A DNA stretch of 64,000 nucleotides from Streptomyces sp. SID8374 (GTDB taxonomy: Bacteria > Actinomycetota > Actinomycetes > Streptomycetales > Streptomycetaceae): positions 1,798,001 through 1,862,000 of the forward strand of contig NZ_WWGH01000001.1 in NCBI RefSeq assembly GCF_009865135.1, written 5' to 3'. Made by a program: the position numbers and the translations under genes. The notes under the pieces were generated by a model. The model ran no database searches, was not told the origin of the DNA, and saw only the letters and a program-made list of their open reading frames with translations. Shown here piece by piece: positions 38,853 through 47,669 of the stretch (positions are counted from its first letter, which is position 1; each line of letters opens with the position of its first letter).

Positions 38853-41800
38853 TGGTGGACTTGGGTGGGGCGTTCGACAAGGTCGTCGACGGGACCGTAC
38901 GGGGCCTGGACAAGGGCAAGGAGCTCCTGGGCGAGGGCGTCGACAAGGCGACGGACAAGATCGGCGCCGGACTGGAAAGGGTCGGGGCGCACGATTGGGC
39001 CGACAAGGTCGAGGACTGGGGCGATGCGACCGCGTCCTCGCTCGGGGCGGAAGTCGGGGAGAAGCAGCTCGGGCAGAGCGAGGAGGCCGATGAGCTGATC
39101 CACGGGAAGCCGGAGAAGATCACCGCGGCGGTGAAGAACCTGCGGGACTTCCAGAAGGCCTTCGGCCTCGTCGGCGGCGGGCTGAAGAAGCTGGACTCCG
39201 GTCACTGGCGCGGGGAGGCGGCCGACACCTTCCGGTCGAAGTTCCAGGCCCTGCCCACCGACTGGCTGCGCGCGGCGGACGCGTTCGAGGACGCGGCGAA
39301 GGCGCTGGAGACGTACGCGTCGGCCGTCACGAGCGCCCAGGGCAAGGCACGAGCGGCGATCGCGCTGTACAAGGAGGGCACGCAGGACTCCGAGAAGGCG
39401 GTCTCGGCGTTCAACAAGAAGGTCGACGCGTACAACGCGGCCCGCACCAGCGACCAGCCTCTCCCCCATCCCGGCACCTTCTCGGACCCGGGGGTGTCCA
39501 AGCGGAAGCGGGCCCAGGACGATCTGGAGGACGCCCGGAGGTCCCGGAACGAGGCCGGCGAGCGGGCCAAGAGCGCGGTCACAGCGGCGATGGCGCACGC
39601 CCCGAAGGAGCCGACGGGCCGGGACCGGTTCAAGGACGAGCTGTACGACCACGGCCTTTCCCAGGGGGTCGAGATCGCTCATCTCGGCGGGGGCATCCTG
39701 AAGGGCACGGGCGGCCTGGTGGGCTTCCTCCGCCAGACGAACCCGATCGACCCGTACAACCTGACCCACCCGGCGGAGATGTACAAGGGCGTCAACATGA
39801 CGCTCTCCGGGCTCGCCAGGACCGCCGCCAACCCCGACCGGGCTCTCAAGGACGCGTGGGATGCGGCGAAGAGCGACCCGGGGGAATTCGTCGGGCGCCT
39901 GCTCCCTGAGGCGGTAGGAACGAAGGGTGCCGGAACACTGAAGGGCGGCCTGCGGGCGGGGCTCCGGAAGGGGGCGGGGCATGAGGGGCCGCCGAAGCCG
40001 CCGGGGCCCGCGCGGGAAGGGCATGAGAAGGCGCCCGATTCCAACAGCAAGAAGTGCAGCCAAGTCGAGTGCGAGGGCGATCCGATCGACGTCGCGACCG
40101 GGCGCATGCTCATGCCGCAGACGGACATCACACTTCCGGGATCCTTGCCCCTCATATTCTCGCGCGTATTCGACTCCTCCTACCGGAATGGCCGGTGGTT
40201 CGGCACTGGCTGGTCGAGCACCATCGATCAACGGCTGGAGATCGACGCGGAAGGCGTCGTGTTCAGCTGCGACCAAGGAAGCCTGCTGGCCTATCCGCAC
40301 CCCGCGCCCGGTGTTCCCGTCATGCCCACGCACGGCCGACGCTGGCCTCTCGACCGAGCGGCCGACGGCTACACCATCACCGACCCGGATACCGGCCGAA
40401 TCCTGCGTTTCGCCGACCGGAACGCCGATCTGGCGCTCCTGGTCCAGATCGATGACCGTAACGGGCGTTGGATCACTTTCGAGTACGACGAGGCGGGCGC
40501 GCCGACGTCCATCGTCCATCACGGCGGATACCACCTGAAGCTCACTACGGCCGAAGGCCGGGTCACCGCCCTGCATTTGGCGGGCGCCGCACCGGACGGA
40601 ACCGACCAGGAAATCCTGCGCTACGGCTACACGGACGGCCACCTCACGACGGTCACCAACTCCTCCGGCCGGCCTCTGCGCTTCGACTGCGACGACCTGG
40701 GCCGCATCACCGCGTGGACGGACACCAACGGCAGCCGGTACGAGTACGTCTACGACGACCTCGACCGCTGCGTCTACCAGTGCGGCGCGAGCGGTCGCCT
40801 TGAAGCTCATTTCACCTGGGATGGCACAGACCCTGAATCAGGGCTGCGTATGACGTCCATGACCAATGGCCTGGGCCATACACGGCGTTTTGTCATCAAT
40901 GCGCGTGCACAGATCGTCGCCGAGATCGACGCGTTGGGTGCGATCACTCGTTCTGAATACGACAGGTTCGGTCTGCTGCTGTCGCGGACCAGCCCCTTGG
41001 GGCATGTCAGCCGTTACGAATACGATGAATCCGGCCGAGCAACGGTCACCATCCGCCCCGACGGCCGGCGGTCCACCGCTGAATACAACAGGCTCGGCCT
41101 CCCAGCGAAAGTCGCGGGGACGGATGGAAGGGTGGTTCATCAGACCTATGACCAGCGCGGAAACCGGGTAGCAGTTTCCCGCGGTTCGAGCACGATCAAC
41201 CTCTTCACATACGACGAAGCAGGCCACGTCGTCTCCGTTGTCGACGCGCTTGGCAACACCACAGTCGTGCGGAATGACCCGGCTGGGCTACCGGTCGAGA
41301 TCACGACGCCGCTCGGAACGACGACCCGCTGTGAGCGCGACGCATTCGGACGCCCCGTTGTTGTCATAGACGCCTTGGGCAATACAACCTATTGCCGATG
41401 GACGGTCGAAGGTCGGCTGCTGTCGCGGATCCGTCCCGATGGAACAGAAGAATCGTGGACTTATGACGGCGAAGGCAATTGTCTCACCTACACCGACGCC
41501 ATAGGGGCAGTCAGTCGTTTCGAGTACACCGACTTCGACATGCCTCTCTGCAGAATCGGACCCGACGAATCTCGTTTTCAGTATGCATACGACTCCAACC
41601 TTCAATTGACGGAGGTAGTCAATCCTCAAGGCCTGAAGTGGACCTATGCCTATGATTCCAGGGGGAAACTGGCCTCGGAAACGGACTTCAACGGTCACAC
41701 CATCTCATACAGCTACGATGATGCAGGGCGTCTGCTCACTCGCACCAACAACATGGGGCAAACCGTTTGGTACGAACACAATGCACTCGGGCAATTGGTC

Positions 41801-43513
41801 CGCAAAGACGCAGACGGATCGGTCACAACTTTCGAATACGATATTTTTGATGAACTTGCCCGCGCAGTGGGCCCCGATGCCGAGCTCACCCGATTGCGCG
41901 ACCACGAGGGGCGGCTCAGGTCCGAGACCGTCAATGGTCGCACTCTCACTTACCGGCACGATGCCCTTGGAAGAAATACCTCCCGTACGACCCCTTCTGG
42001 CGCCGAAAGCACTTGGTCATACGATGCCGTCGGCCAACGAACCGCGCTGACAAGCTCTGGCCGAACCGTGAACTTCTTCTACGACGCCGCAGGGCGTCAG
42101 ACCCTTCAGCAGCTGGGGGAGGAAGTCAGCGTCAGCCGTGGCTTCGACATGGTAAGCCGCATCACCGACGAGCAGGTGTCGACGCCCGAGCGGCCCACGC
42201 GATTCCGCGCCTATACGTATCGGGCCGACGGCCATCTGACCGACATCCAGGATTCAATGACTGGTCCCCGTCACTTCGACCTTGACATCGTCGGCAGGGT
42301 GACCCGGGTCAGCGGTGAAAGCTGGACCGAGACCTACTCCTACGATGAAGCCGGTAACCAGACTCTCGCTTCATGGCCGACATCCCACCCTGGTCGGGAA
42401 GCAGTAGGGGAGCGCCTTTACACGGGCACACGCATCGACCGCGCCGGTCACGTCCGCTATGAACACGATGCCGTCGGCCGCATCACCATGCGCCAGAAGC
42501 CACGCCCGTCCCGCGCGCCGGACACCTGGCGTTTCACATGGGATGCCGAAGATCATCTGACATCGGCCAGAACACCGGACGGCAGCCATTGGCGCTATCT
42601 CTATGACCCTCTTGGTCGCCGGATCGCCAAGCAGCGGCTGACCGACGGCGACGCGATCGCAGAAGAAGTCCAGTTCACTTGGGACGGGACTCTGTTGTGC
42701 GAGCAGGTCACAAAGGCTGCGGATTTCACCAACCCGATCGCCCTCACCTGGGACTATGCCGGCCTGCGACCTCTCACTCAGACGGAGCGAGTGCTGTCGC
42801 CTTGCGAGTCACAAGATTCGGTCGAGGACCGGTTCTTCGCGATTGTCACTGACCTGGTCGGTGCTCCGACCGAACTTGTCGACGAGTCAGGCGCTACAGC
42901 CTGGCACACCCGACGCACACTATGGGGCACCACTGCGTGGGCTACCGGCAACACCGCCTACATTCCGCTCCGCTTTCCCGGACAGTACTTTGACCCGGAG
43001 ACCGGACTTCATCACAACTTTTACCGACATTACGACCCCGAAACCGCCCGATACCTCACTCCGGATCCTCTAGGGTTGCTGCCGGCCCCCAATCCGTCAA
43101 CGTACGTCTACAACCCGCTCGCCTGGTCGGATCCACTCGGATTGGGGCCTTGCCCAATCGGCGGCCCCGAGAATCATGTTCCGTTGGATGCCGCTCGCGG
43201 AGATGTCCACTTCCCCAGTCACGATGATGCACTGAGGGAAGTTATGAAACGGTATGAGATCGAGGATCCCTCATGGCTGGAGCGCACCCCGACCTGGGGA
43301 AAGAACCCAAACTTGACGGGGCCCAAGAACGAGCCCTGGGAGGTAATCACCGGGATCGACTCTCGCGGGCGAGAAATCGAATTTCACCATCACGCAAACG
43401 GTCACTACTTCAAGGACAAGGAGCAATGGGCACTGCCGCACTACCATGGCCCCAGAGGTGAACACATTTACTACGGAGACATGAACTCGAAGTACGGCAT
43501 GAAAGGCGAGTAG
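38852..43513 (+). CDS. RHS repeat polymorphic toxin with WxG-like N-terminus, 1,553 aa
   Basis: Residues 1-400: helical secretion region with SGHWRGEAADTFRSKF (WxG near 118), as in type VII substrates. Residues 408-480: DUF6531-type region (GDPIDVATGRMLMPQTDI). Residues 480-1390: about 25 RHS/YD repeats (YDEAGRATVTIRPDG, YDAAGRQTLQQLG) that form the shell. Residues 1395-1432: core border RYLTPDPLGL and YNPLAWSDPLGLG. Residues 1433-1553: a unique tip with EFHHHANGHYF and PHYHGPRGEH, probably a His-rich toxic enzyme, perhaps a nuclease; I do not know the family. Codon use drops in G+C after about nucleotide 40,830. An immunity-gene candidate follows four bases later. Confidence 0.9.
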   Translation: MVDLGGAFDKVVDGTVRGLDKGKELLGEGVDKATDKIGAGLERVGAHDWADKVEDWGDATASSLGAEVGEKQLGQSEEADELIHGKPEKITAAVKNLRDFQKAFGLVGGGLKKLDSGHWRGEAADTFRSKFQALPTDWLRAADAFEDAAKALETYASAVTSAQGKARAAIALYKEGTQDSEKAVSAFNKKVDAYNAARTSDQPLPHPGTFSDPGVSKRKRAQDDLEDARRSRNEAGERAKSAVTAAMAHAPKEPTGRDRFKDELYDHGLSQGVEIAHLGGGILKGTGGLVGFLRQTNPIDPYNLTHPAEMYKGVNMTLSGLARTAANPDRALKDAWDAAKSDPGEFVGRLLPEAVGTKGAGTLKGGLRAGLRKGAGHEGPPKPPGPAREGHEKAPDSNSKKCSQVECEGDPIDVATGRMLMPQTDITLPGSLPLIFSRVFDSSYRNGRWFGTGWSSTIDQRLEIDAEGVVFSCDQGSLLAYPHPAPGVPVMPTHGRRWPLDRAADGYTITDPDTGRILRFADRNADLALLVQIDDRNGRWITFEYDEAGAPTSIVHHGGYHLKLTTAEGRVTALHLAGAAPDGTDQEILRYGYTDGHLTTVTNSSGRPLRFDCDDLGRITAWTDTNGSRYEYVYDDLDRCVYQCGASGRLEAHFTWDGTDPESGLRMTSMTNGLGHTRRFVINARAQIVAEIDALGAITRSEYDRFGLLLSRTSPLGHVSRYEYDESGRATVTIRPDGRRSTAEYNRLGLPAKVAGTDGRVVHQTYDQRGNRVAVSRGSSTINLFTYDEAGHVVSVVDALGNTTVVRNDPAGLPVEITTPLGTTTRCERDAFGRPVVVIDALGNTTYCRWTVEGRLLSRIRPDGTEESWTYDGEGNCLTYTDAIGAVSRFEYTDFDMPLCRIGPDESRFQYAYDSNLQLTEVVNPQGLKWTYAYDSRGKLASETDFNGHTISYSYDDAGRLLTRTNNMGQTVWYEHNALGQLVRKDADGSVTTFEYDIFDELARAVGPDAELTRLRDHEGRLRSETVNGRTLTYRHDALGRNTSRTTPSGAESTWSYDAVGQRTALTSSGRTVNFFYDAAGRQTLQQLGEEVSVSRGFDMVSRITDEQVSTPERPTRFRAYTYRADGHLTDIQDSMTGPRHFDLDIVGRVTRVSGESWTETYSYDEAGNQTLASWPTSHPGREAVGERLYTGTRIDRAGHVRYEHDAVGRITMRQKPRPSRAPDTWRFTWDAEDHLTSARTPDGSHWRYLYDPLGRRIAKQRLTDGDAIAEEVQFTWDGTLLCEQVTKAADFTNPIALTWDYAGLRPLTQTERVLSPCESQDSVEDRFFAIVTDLVGAPTELVDESGATAWHTRRTLWGTTAWATGNTAYIPLRFPGQYFDPETGLHHNFYRHYDPETARYLTPDPLGLLPAPNPSTYVYNPLAWSDPLGLGPCPIGGPENHVPLDAARGDVHFPSHDDALREVMKRYEIEDPSWLERTPTWGKNPNLTGPKNEPWEVITGIDSRGREIEFHHHANGHYFKDKEQWALPHYHGPRGEHIYYGDMNSKYGMKGE

Positions 43514-43517
43514 GAAA

Positions 43518-44279
43518 ATGACTGGCGAAAACCTTCGCGAATCAGTTCGATGGACGGCATCGGGGCAGGCCTTCTGGGATTCCCAGAGTGTTGGATCATT
43601 CGTCTCCTCACTGGAGGGAGATTTCGAGAACACGGGGGCTATTTGGATCTTTTGTGATCCCTTGAGCGAGAAGGAGGTCTGGGCTGAACTGCTACCGCGC
43701 CTCACGCAGAGGAGCATTTTCACGTGGTCAGCAAGGTGCTGCCCGGAGCAGAGCGATCAAGAAGAGTCAGGTGACAACAACACCCTCATGCTCCGATCGA
43801 CGAAACGGATTGCTCGCAAACTTTTCCAGGGAATGCCATTCTTCGAGGAGAGATACCGAGCACTGACCAATGGTGAATCCGAGGCTGAGCACCTGATCGA
43901 CGCCCTCCGTGTACGGAGTACCGGCTTCGCCATAGCGCTCGGAGATTATGAGGAGTCACGAGATTCATGGTTGTCCACAGCGCAATTGATGGCTCATCAT
44001 TTCTCCCTCTCCAGGGACTTTCAAAACAGTGTGGAGCTGGAACTTCAGCGTAGGGAGATCGTATCTCTCTACGTGAGATCATGCGTCGCGAACAACCTGA
44101 TCCCGCTGATCCCTCTCAATGGTCACCCGAAATCCGGATTCGTACTCTTCTGCAATTCGGAGAGCTATCCGGAAATCTTCCGAACCCTCAGTGACGGAGG
44201 GGTTCCACTGGAAGGCGAGCAGGCCCGAAAGAATATTCTGGATTTTGTCGGCCTTGGCGGCGATCTCGCGTACACCTGA
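43518..44279 (+). CDS. putative immunity protein for the RHS toxin, 253 aa
   Basis: Starts four bases after the toxin stop (ATG at 43518, with GGAAAA upstream) and has markedly lower G+C and freer codon use than its surroundings, like the toxin tip. It is a soluble, acidic protein with no signal peptide (WTASGQAFWDSQSV, IWIFCDPLSEKEVW, GFVLFCNSESYPEIFRTLSDG). The assignment rests on position and composition only, since immunity proteins are highly diverse. It would protect the producer and its kin from the tip domain. Confidence 0.72.
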   Translation: MTGENLRESVRWTASGQAFWDSQSVGSFVSSLEGDFENTGAIWIFCDPLSEKEVWAELLPRLTQRSIFTWSARCCPEQSDQEESGDNNTLMLRSTKRIARKLFQGMPFFEERYRALTNGESEAEHLIDALRVRSTGFAIALGDYEESRDSWLSTAQLMAHHFSLSRDFQNSVELELQRREIVSLYVRSCVANNLIPLIPLNGHPKSGFVLFCNSESYPEIFRTLSDGGVPLEGEQARKNILDFVGLGGDLAYT

Positions 44280-44315
44280 TCTGGCACTGGCGCCCGTCCG
44301 AAACCCCTTGGCCTC

Positions 44316-44552
44316 CTACTCCTCCGGCGGAAACACCGCCTCCCCCGACCCCGCCAGCGTCAGCGTGATCGCCTCGACCGGGCAGCCCTCCGCCGCCGCG
44401 AGGATCTGCTCCGCGGCGTCGCGGTCCTCGGCCAGGGGGTGGGACTGGCGGGCCGTGTCCAGGTGGAAGGCGTCCGGGGCGTGGTTGACGCACATGCCGG
44501 AGCCGATGCAGACGGAGCGGTCGACCTCCACGTGCCAGCGGTCGCCCATCAT
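44316..44552 (-). CDS. 3Fe-4S ferredoxin, 78 aa
   Basis: Carries CIGSGMC and GCPVEAI, giving three cysteines in a Cx5C..CP pattern with the second ligand of a 4Fe cluster missing, typical of 3Fe-4S ferredoxins that feed electrons to P450s. ATG at 44552 overlaps the aldehyde dehydrogenase stop (ATGA). No P450 is adjacent; the CYP125-like gene at 55136 in this window is a candidate partner. Length is normal for the family. Confidence 0.93.
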   Translation of the reverse strand: MMGDRWHVEVDRSVCIGSGMCVNHAPDAFHLDTARQSHPLAEDRDAAEQILAAAEGCPVEAITLTLAGSGEAVFPPEE

Positions 44553-46018
44553 GCCTCCCGGTAGCCGGCGGGGAGGTGGATCATCTTGTGCTCGAAGAAC
44601 TCACCGTAGCCCTCAGGGCCGAACTCGCGGCCCAGGCCGGAGTTCTTGTAGCCGCCGAACGGGCCGAGCATGTCGAGACTGAAGGTGTTCACGCTGTACG
44701 TGCCCGTGCGGACGCGGCGGGCCACGTCGATGCCGCGTTCCGTGTCCGCCGTCCAGACGCTGCCACTGAGGCCGTACGGGGAGTCGTCGGCTATGCGGAC
44801 GGCCTCGGCCTCGTCTCCGTACGGGATCAGGCAGATCACCGGGCCGAAGATCTCCTCGCGGGCGATGCGCATGGAGTTGTCGACCGAGCCGAAGAGGGTG
44901 GGTTCTACGTACCAGCCGCGTTCCTGGGAGGCGGGGCGGCTGCCGCCCGTGAGGATCTTGGCGCCTTCCTCCTGGCCCAACTTGATGTAGTCGAGCGAGC
45001 GTTGCTGTTGGCGTTGTGCCACCAAGGGGCCCAGTTCGGTGGTCGGGTCCAAGGGGTCGCCCACCCGCAAGGCGCCCGCCGCTGCCGCGAACGCCTCCGC
45101 TGTCTCGTCGTAGCGGGAGCGCGGGGCCAGGATGCGCGTCTGGGCCACGCACGCCTGGCCGTTGATCATCCAGGCGAAGGGGACGATGCCCGCCACCGCC
45201 GCCTCCAGGTCCGCGTCGGGGAGGATCACCGCCGCCGACTTGCCGCCGAGTTCGAGGGTGACGCGGGTCAGGTTGCGGGAGGCCACCTCCATCACGCGGC
45301 GGCCGGCGGCTACCGAGCCCGTGAAGGAGACCTTGTCGATGCCCGGGTGGCCCACCAGGTACTCGCTCACCTCCCGGTCCGCCGGGAGGATGGAGAGGAC
45401 CCCGGGCGGCAGGCCCGCCTCCGCCGCTATCTCCGCCAGGAGGTAGGCGTCCAGGGGGGTTTCCGGGGAGACCTTCAGGACTGCCGTGCAGCCTGCCAGC
45501 AAGGCGGGGGCCAGTTTCGCTGCCGCCGTGAACTGCGGGACGTTCCACGGGACGACCGCCGCCACCACCCCGACCGGTTCGCGGCGGACCAGGAGAGGGC
45601 CCAGCACTCCGTCGCGGCGCTCCTCGTACGGGAACGTGCGCGCCACCGTGATCGCCGAGTCCCAGACCATCATCGCGGCCAGCGCCTGCACCATCACGCT
45701 CGCGCTGTACGGGGTGCCGTTCTGGGCGCTGATCAGGCGCGCGAACTCCTCGTGCCGCACGGCGAAGGCGTCCTTGATCCGGGTGATCACCGCGATCCGC
45801 TCGTCCAGCGTCATCCGGGGCCACGGGCCCTCGTCGAAGGCGCGGCGGGCCGCGGCGACCGCGCGGTCCACGTCGGCCTCGGAGGCGTGCGGTACGCGGC
45901 CGATGACCTGTTCGGTGTGCGGGGAGATCACCTCGATGACCTCGGTGCCGAGCGGATCGGTGAACTCGCCGCCGATGAACAGCTGTCCGTGTTCCACCAG
46001 ATCCGTACGTTCCGTCAT
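44549..46018 (-). CDS. NAD(P)-dependent aldehyde dehydrogenase, 489 aa
   Basis: A full-length ALDH with the Glu motif LELGGKSAAV, the catalytic Cys in NGQACVAQTR, the cofactor loop FTGSVAAGR and EEIFGPV. It oxidises aldehydes to acids. ATG at 46018 (MTERTDLV). It is coupled to the ferredoxin gene, a pairing often seen with P450 pathways, and its upstream region carries the conserved CTGACG palindrome at 46057 and a KstR-like box at 46154. It probably oxidises the aldehyde formed by the CYP125-type hydroxylase or an alcohol dehydrogenase. Substrate inferred. Confidence 0.92.
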   Translation of the reverse strand: MTERTDLVEHGQLFIGGEFTDPLGTEVIEVISPHTEQVIGRVPHASEADVDRAVAAARRAFDEGPWPRMTLDERIAVITRIKDAFAVRHEEFARLISAQNGTPYSASVMVQALAAMMVWDSAITVARTFPYEERRDGVLGPLLVRREPVGVVAAVVPWNVPQFTAAAKLAPALLAGCTAVLKVSPETPLDAYLLAEIAAEAGLPPGVLSILPADREVSEYLVGHPGIDKVSFTGSVAAGRRVMEVASRNLTRVTLELGGKSAAVILPDADLEAAVAGIVPFAWMINGQACVAQTRILAPRSRYDETAEAFAAAAGALRVGDPLDPTTELGPLVAQRQQQRSLDYIKLGQEEGAKILTGGSRPASQERGWYVEPTLFGSVDNSMRIAREEIFGPVICLIPYGDEAEAVRIADDSPYGLSGSVWTADTERGIDVARRVRTGTYSVNTFSLDMLGPFGGYKNSGLGREFGPEGYGEFFEHKMIHLPAGYREA

Positions 46019-46056
46019 GGCCGTTGCCTCCCGCGAAGCGAACCCGTGCACCGTAA

Positions 46057-46071
46057 CTGACTGCTCGTCAG
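46057..46071. promoter_or_regulatory. second conserved palindrome, one mismatch
   Basis: CTGACTGCTCGTCAG differs from CTGACGnnnCGTCAG at one base, 39 bases upstream of the aldehyde dehydrogenase start. Confidence 0.65.
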
Positions 46072-46086
46072 AACTGATACCAGTTC
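46071..46086. promoter_or_regulatory. palindrome GAACTG-ATAC-CAGTTC
   Basis: A perfect 6-4-6 inverted repeat adjoining the CTGACG-type palindrome by one base. Its position upstream of the aldehyde dehydrogenase suggests another operator; no consensus recognised. Confidence 0.45.
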
Positions 46087-46153
46087 CTGTTCCAGGAGTC
46101 CACGGCGTGGACCGTACCCAGGAAGCGTCGATTTGGTTGGCCTGGGCTACCAA

Positions 46154-46167
46154 TGGAACGAGTTCTC
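46154..46167. promoter_or_regulatory. KstR-type operator, one mismatch
   Basis: TGGAACGAGTTCTC keeps TnnAACnnGTT but ends in C instead of A. It is between the divergent aldehyde dehydrogenase and MBL-fold genes. Confidence 0.5.
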
Positions 46168-46217
46168 GTTAGAGTGGAGGCAGTTCGCGCCGCCCGCCGA
46201 GCAGAGATGGGGAGCCC

Positions 46218-47273
46218 ATGACTCAGGTGACGCAGGTGGCCCGAGTGGCCGACCACGGCGGGGGCGTCCACAGCATCAAGGTCCCCATCCCGGACAACCC
46301 CCTCGGCCACACCCTGGTCCACCTCCTCGACACCGACCGGGGCCCCGTCCTCATCGACACCGGCTGGGACGACCCCGCCTCCTGGGACACGCTCGTCGCC
46401 GGGCTCACCGCCCTCTCCATCTCCGTCACCGACATCCACGGCGTCGTCATCACCCACCACCACCCCGACCACCACGGCCTCTCCGGCCAGGTCCGCGAGG
46501 CGTCCGGGGCCTGGATCGCGATGCACGAGGCGGACACCGCGATCGTCCGGCGTACCCGGGAGGCCGAACCCGGCACCTGGCTCGGCTACCTCACCCGCAA
46601 GCTCGCCGCCGTCGGCGCCCCCGGTGACCACCTCGCCCCGCTGATCGCCGCCCGCACCAGCGGCCGGCTGCGGACCCTGCCCGGGCTGCGCGCCGCCCTG
46701 CCGGACCGGGAGATCGTGCCCGGCGAACTCCTCCCCCTCGCCGGGCGGCGGCTGCGGGCCGTCTGGACCCCCGGCCACACCCCGGGCCACGTCTGCCTCC
46801 ATCTGGAGGAGCGGCATCCGGCGAACCTGCCGGGGCACGGGCGGCTGTTCTCCGGGGACCATCTGCTGCCCGGGATCAGCCCGCACATCGGGCTGTACGA
46901 GGACCCGGACGACACCGCCGTCACCGATCCGCTCGGCGACTACCTCGCCTCCCTGGAGCGGATCGGGCGGCTCGGGGTGGCCGAGGTGCTCCCCGCCCAC
47001 CAGCACGCGTTCACCGATGCGGGCGGGCGCGTACAGGAGCTGCTGGACCACCACGAGGAGCGGCTCACCGGGCTGCTTGCCCTGCTCTCCACGCCGCTCA
47101 CCCCGTGGCAGCTGGCCGAGCGGATGGAGTGGAACCGGCCCTGGGAGCAGATCCCGCACGGTTCGCGGTCCATCGCCGTCTCGGAGGCCGAGTCGCATCT
47201 GCGGCGGCTGGTGAAACTCGGGCGCGCGGAGGCCGTGGCCGGCAGCGACCCGGTCACGTACATCGCGGTGTGA
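46218..47273 (+). CDS. MBL-fold metallo-hydrolase, 351 aa
   Basis: Metal-binding motif THHHPDHHG (about residues 75-83), then the second His in TPGHTPGHVCLH, FSGDHLLPG (Asp) and the last His in LPAHQHAF. The C-terminal 90 residues form a winged-helix-like LACTB2-type extension. Family members act on thioesters, lactones, phosphodiesters or RNA. It is divergent from the aldehyde dehydrogenase and shares its KstR-like box, so a CoA-thioester or lactone substrate in steroid catabolism is a fair guess. ATG at 46218 follows GGGGAG. Confidence 0.9.
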   Translation: MTQVTQVARVADHGGGVHSIKVPIPDNPLGHTLVHLLDTDRGPVLIDTGWDDPASWDTLVAGLTALSISVTDIHGVVITHHHPDHHGLSGQVREASGAWIAMHEADTAIVRRTREAEPGTWLGYLTRKLAAVGAPGDHLAPLIAARTSGRLRTLPGLRAALPDREIVPGELLPLAGRRLRAVWTPGHTPGHVCLHLEERHPANLPGHGRLFSGDHLLPGISPHIGLYEDPDDTAVTDPLGDYLASLERIGRLGVAEVLPAHQHAFTDAGGRVQELLDHHEERLTGLLALLSTPLTPWQLAERMEWNRPWEQIPHGSRSIAVSEAESHLRRLVKLGRAEAVAGSDPVTYIAV

Positions 47274-47384
47274 CCCGTACCCGGTCACGTACATCGCGAC
47301 GCAGCGCGCAGGGAGTGTCCGCGCGCTGCTCCCTCCGGACGACGCGAGCGGTCTGCCGCCCCCGGCCCGAGTGCTACGGCCCGG

Positions 47385-47530
47385 TAGAGTGGGCAGGTCG
47401 TCATCATGCCCGTACAGGGGGAAGCCGGTGCGAACCGGCCCCGGCCGTGAACCGTCCGAGCCGTCCGCGCGGCGGCAGCCGGAGCGCCCTGTCCGCGGAG
47501 CGTGAGCGGCCAGGGGCAGTGTGACCACGG
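47385..47530 (+). promoter_or_regulatory. probable cobalamin riboswitch
   Basis: GGGGGAAGCCGGTGCGAA starts at 47417 and is followed by the closing CCGGCC (47435-47440), matching the conserved cobalamin-riboswitch core GGGAAnnnGGTGnGAAnCC. A short stem (GGGCA 47391-47395 with TGCCC 47407-47411) precedes it as P3 usually does. The RNA leads into a cobalamin/cobalt uptake operon, the expected target. Two tandem copies of a GGGAACCCGGTGG-type motif (about 47543-47585) may form the expression platform. Ends are estimates, and the later core elements are only loosely matched. Confidence 0.65.
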
Positions 47531-47669
47531 GCCCCAGGGCCATCGGGAACCCGGTGGCCCAGGGTCACCGGAACCCCGGTGGCCGGCACCGTCGAGGTAT
47601 ACGGGGCCGGAGCCCGGTGCCCTCGTGCGCCCGGGAGCGCCGGCCCCCGCAGGAGAGGCACAGCCCGTC

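Noticed and set aside
38705..40810. 701-codon minus-strand frame opposite the RHS gene
   Set aside because: It stops at the point where G+C falls and has no family resemblance, so it is a shadow of the coding strand.
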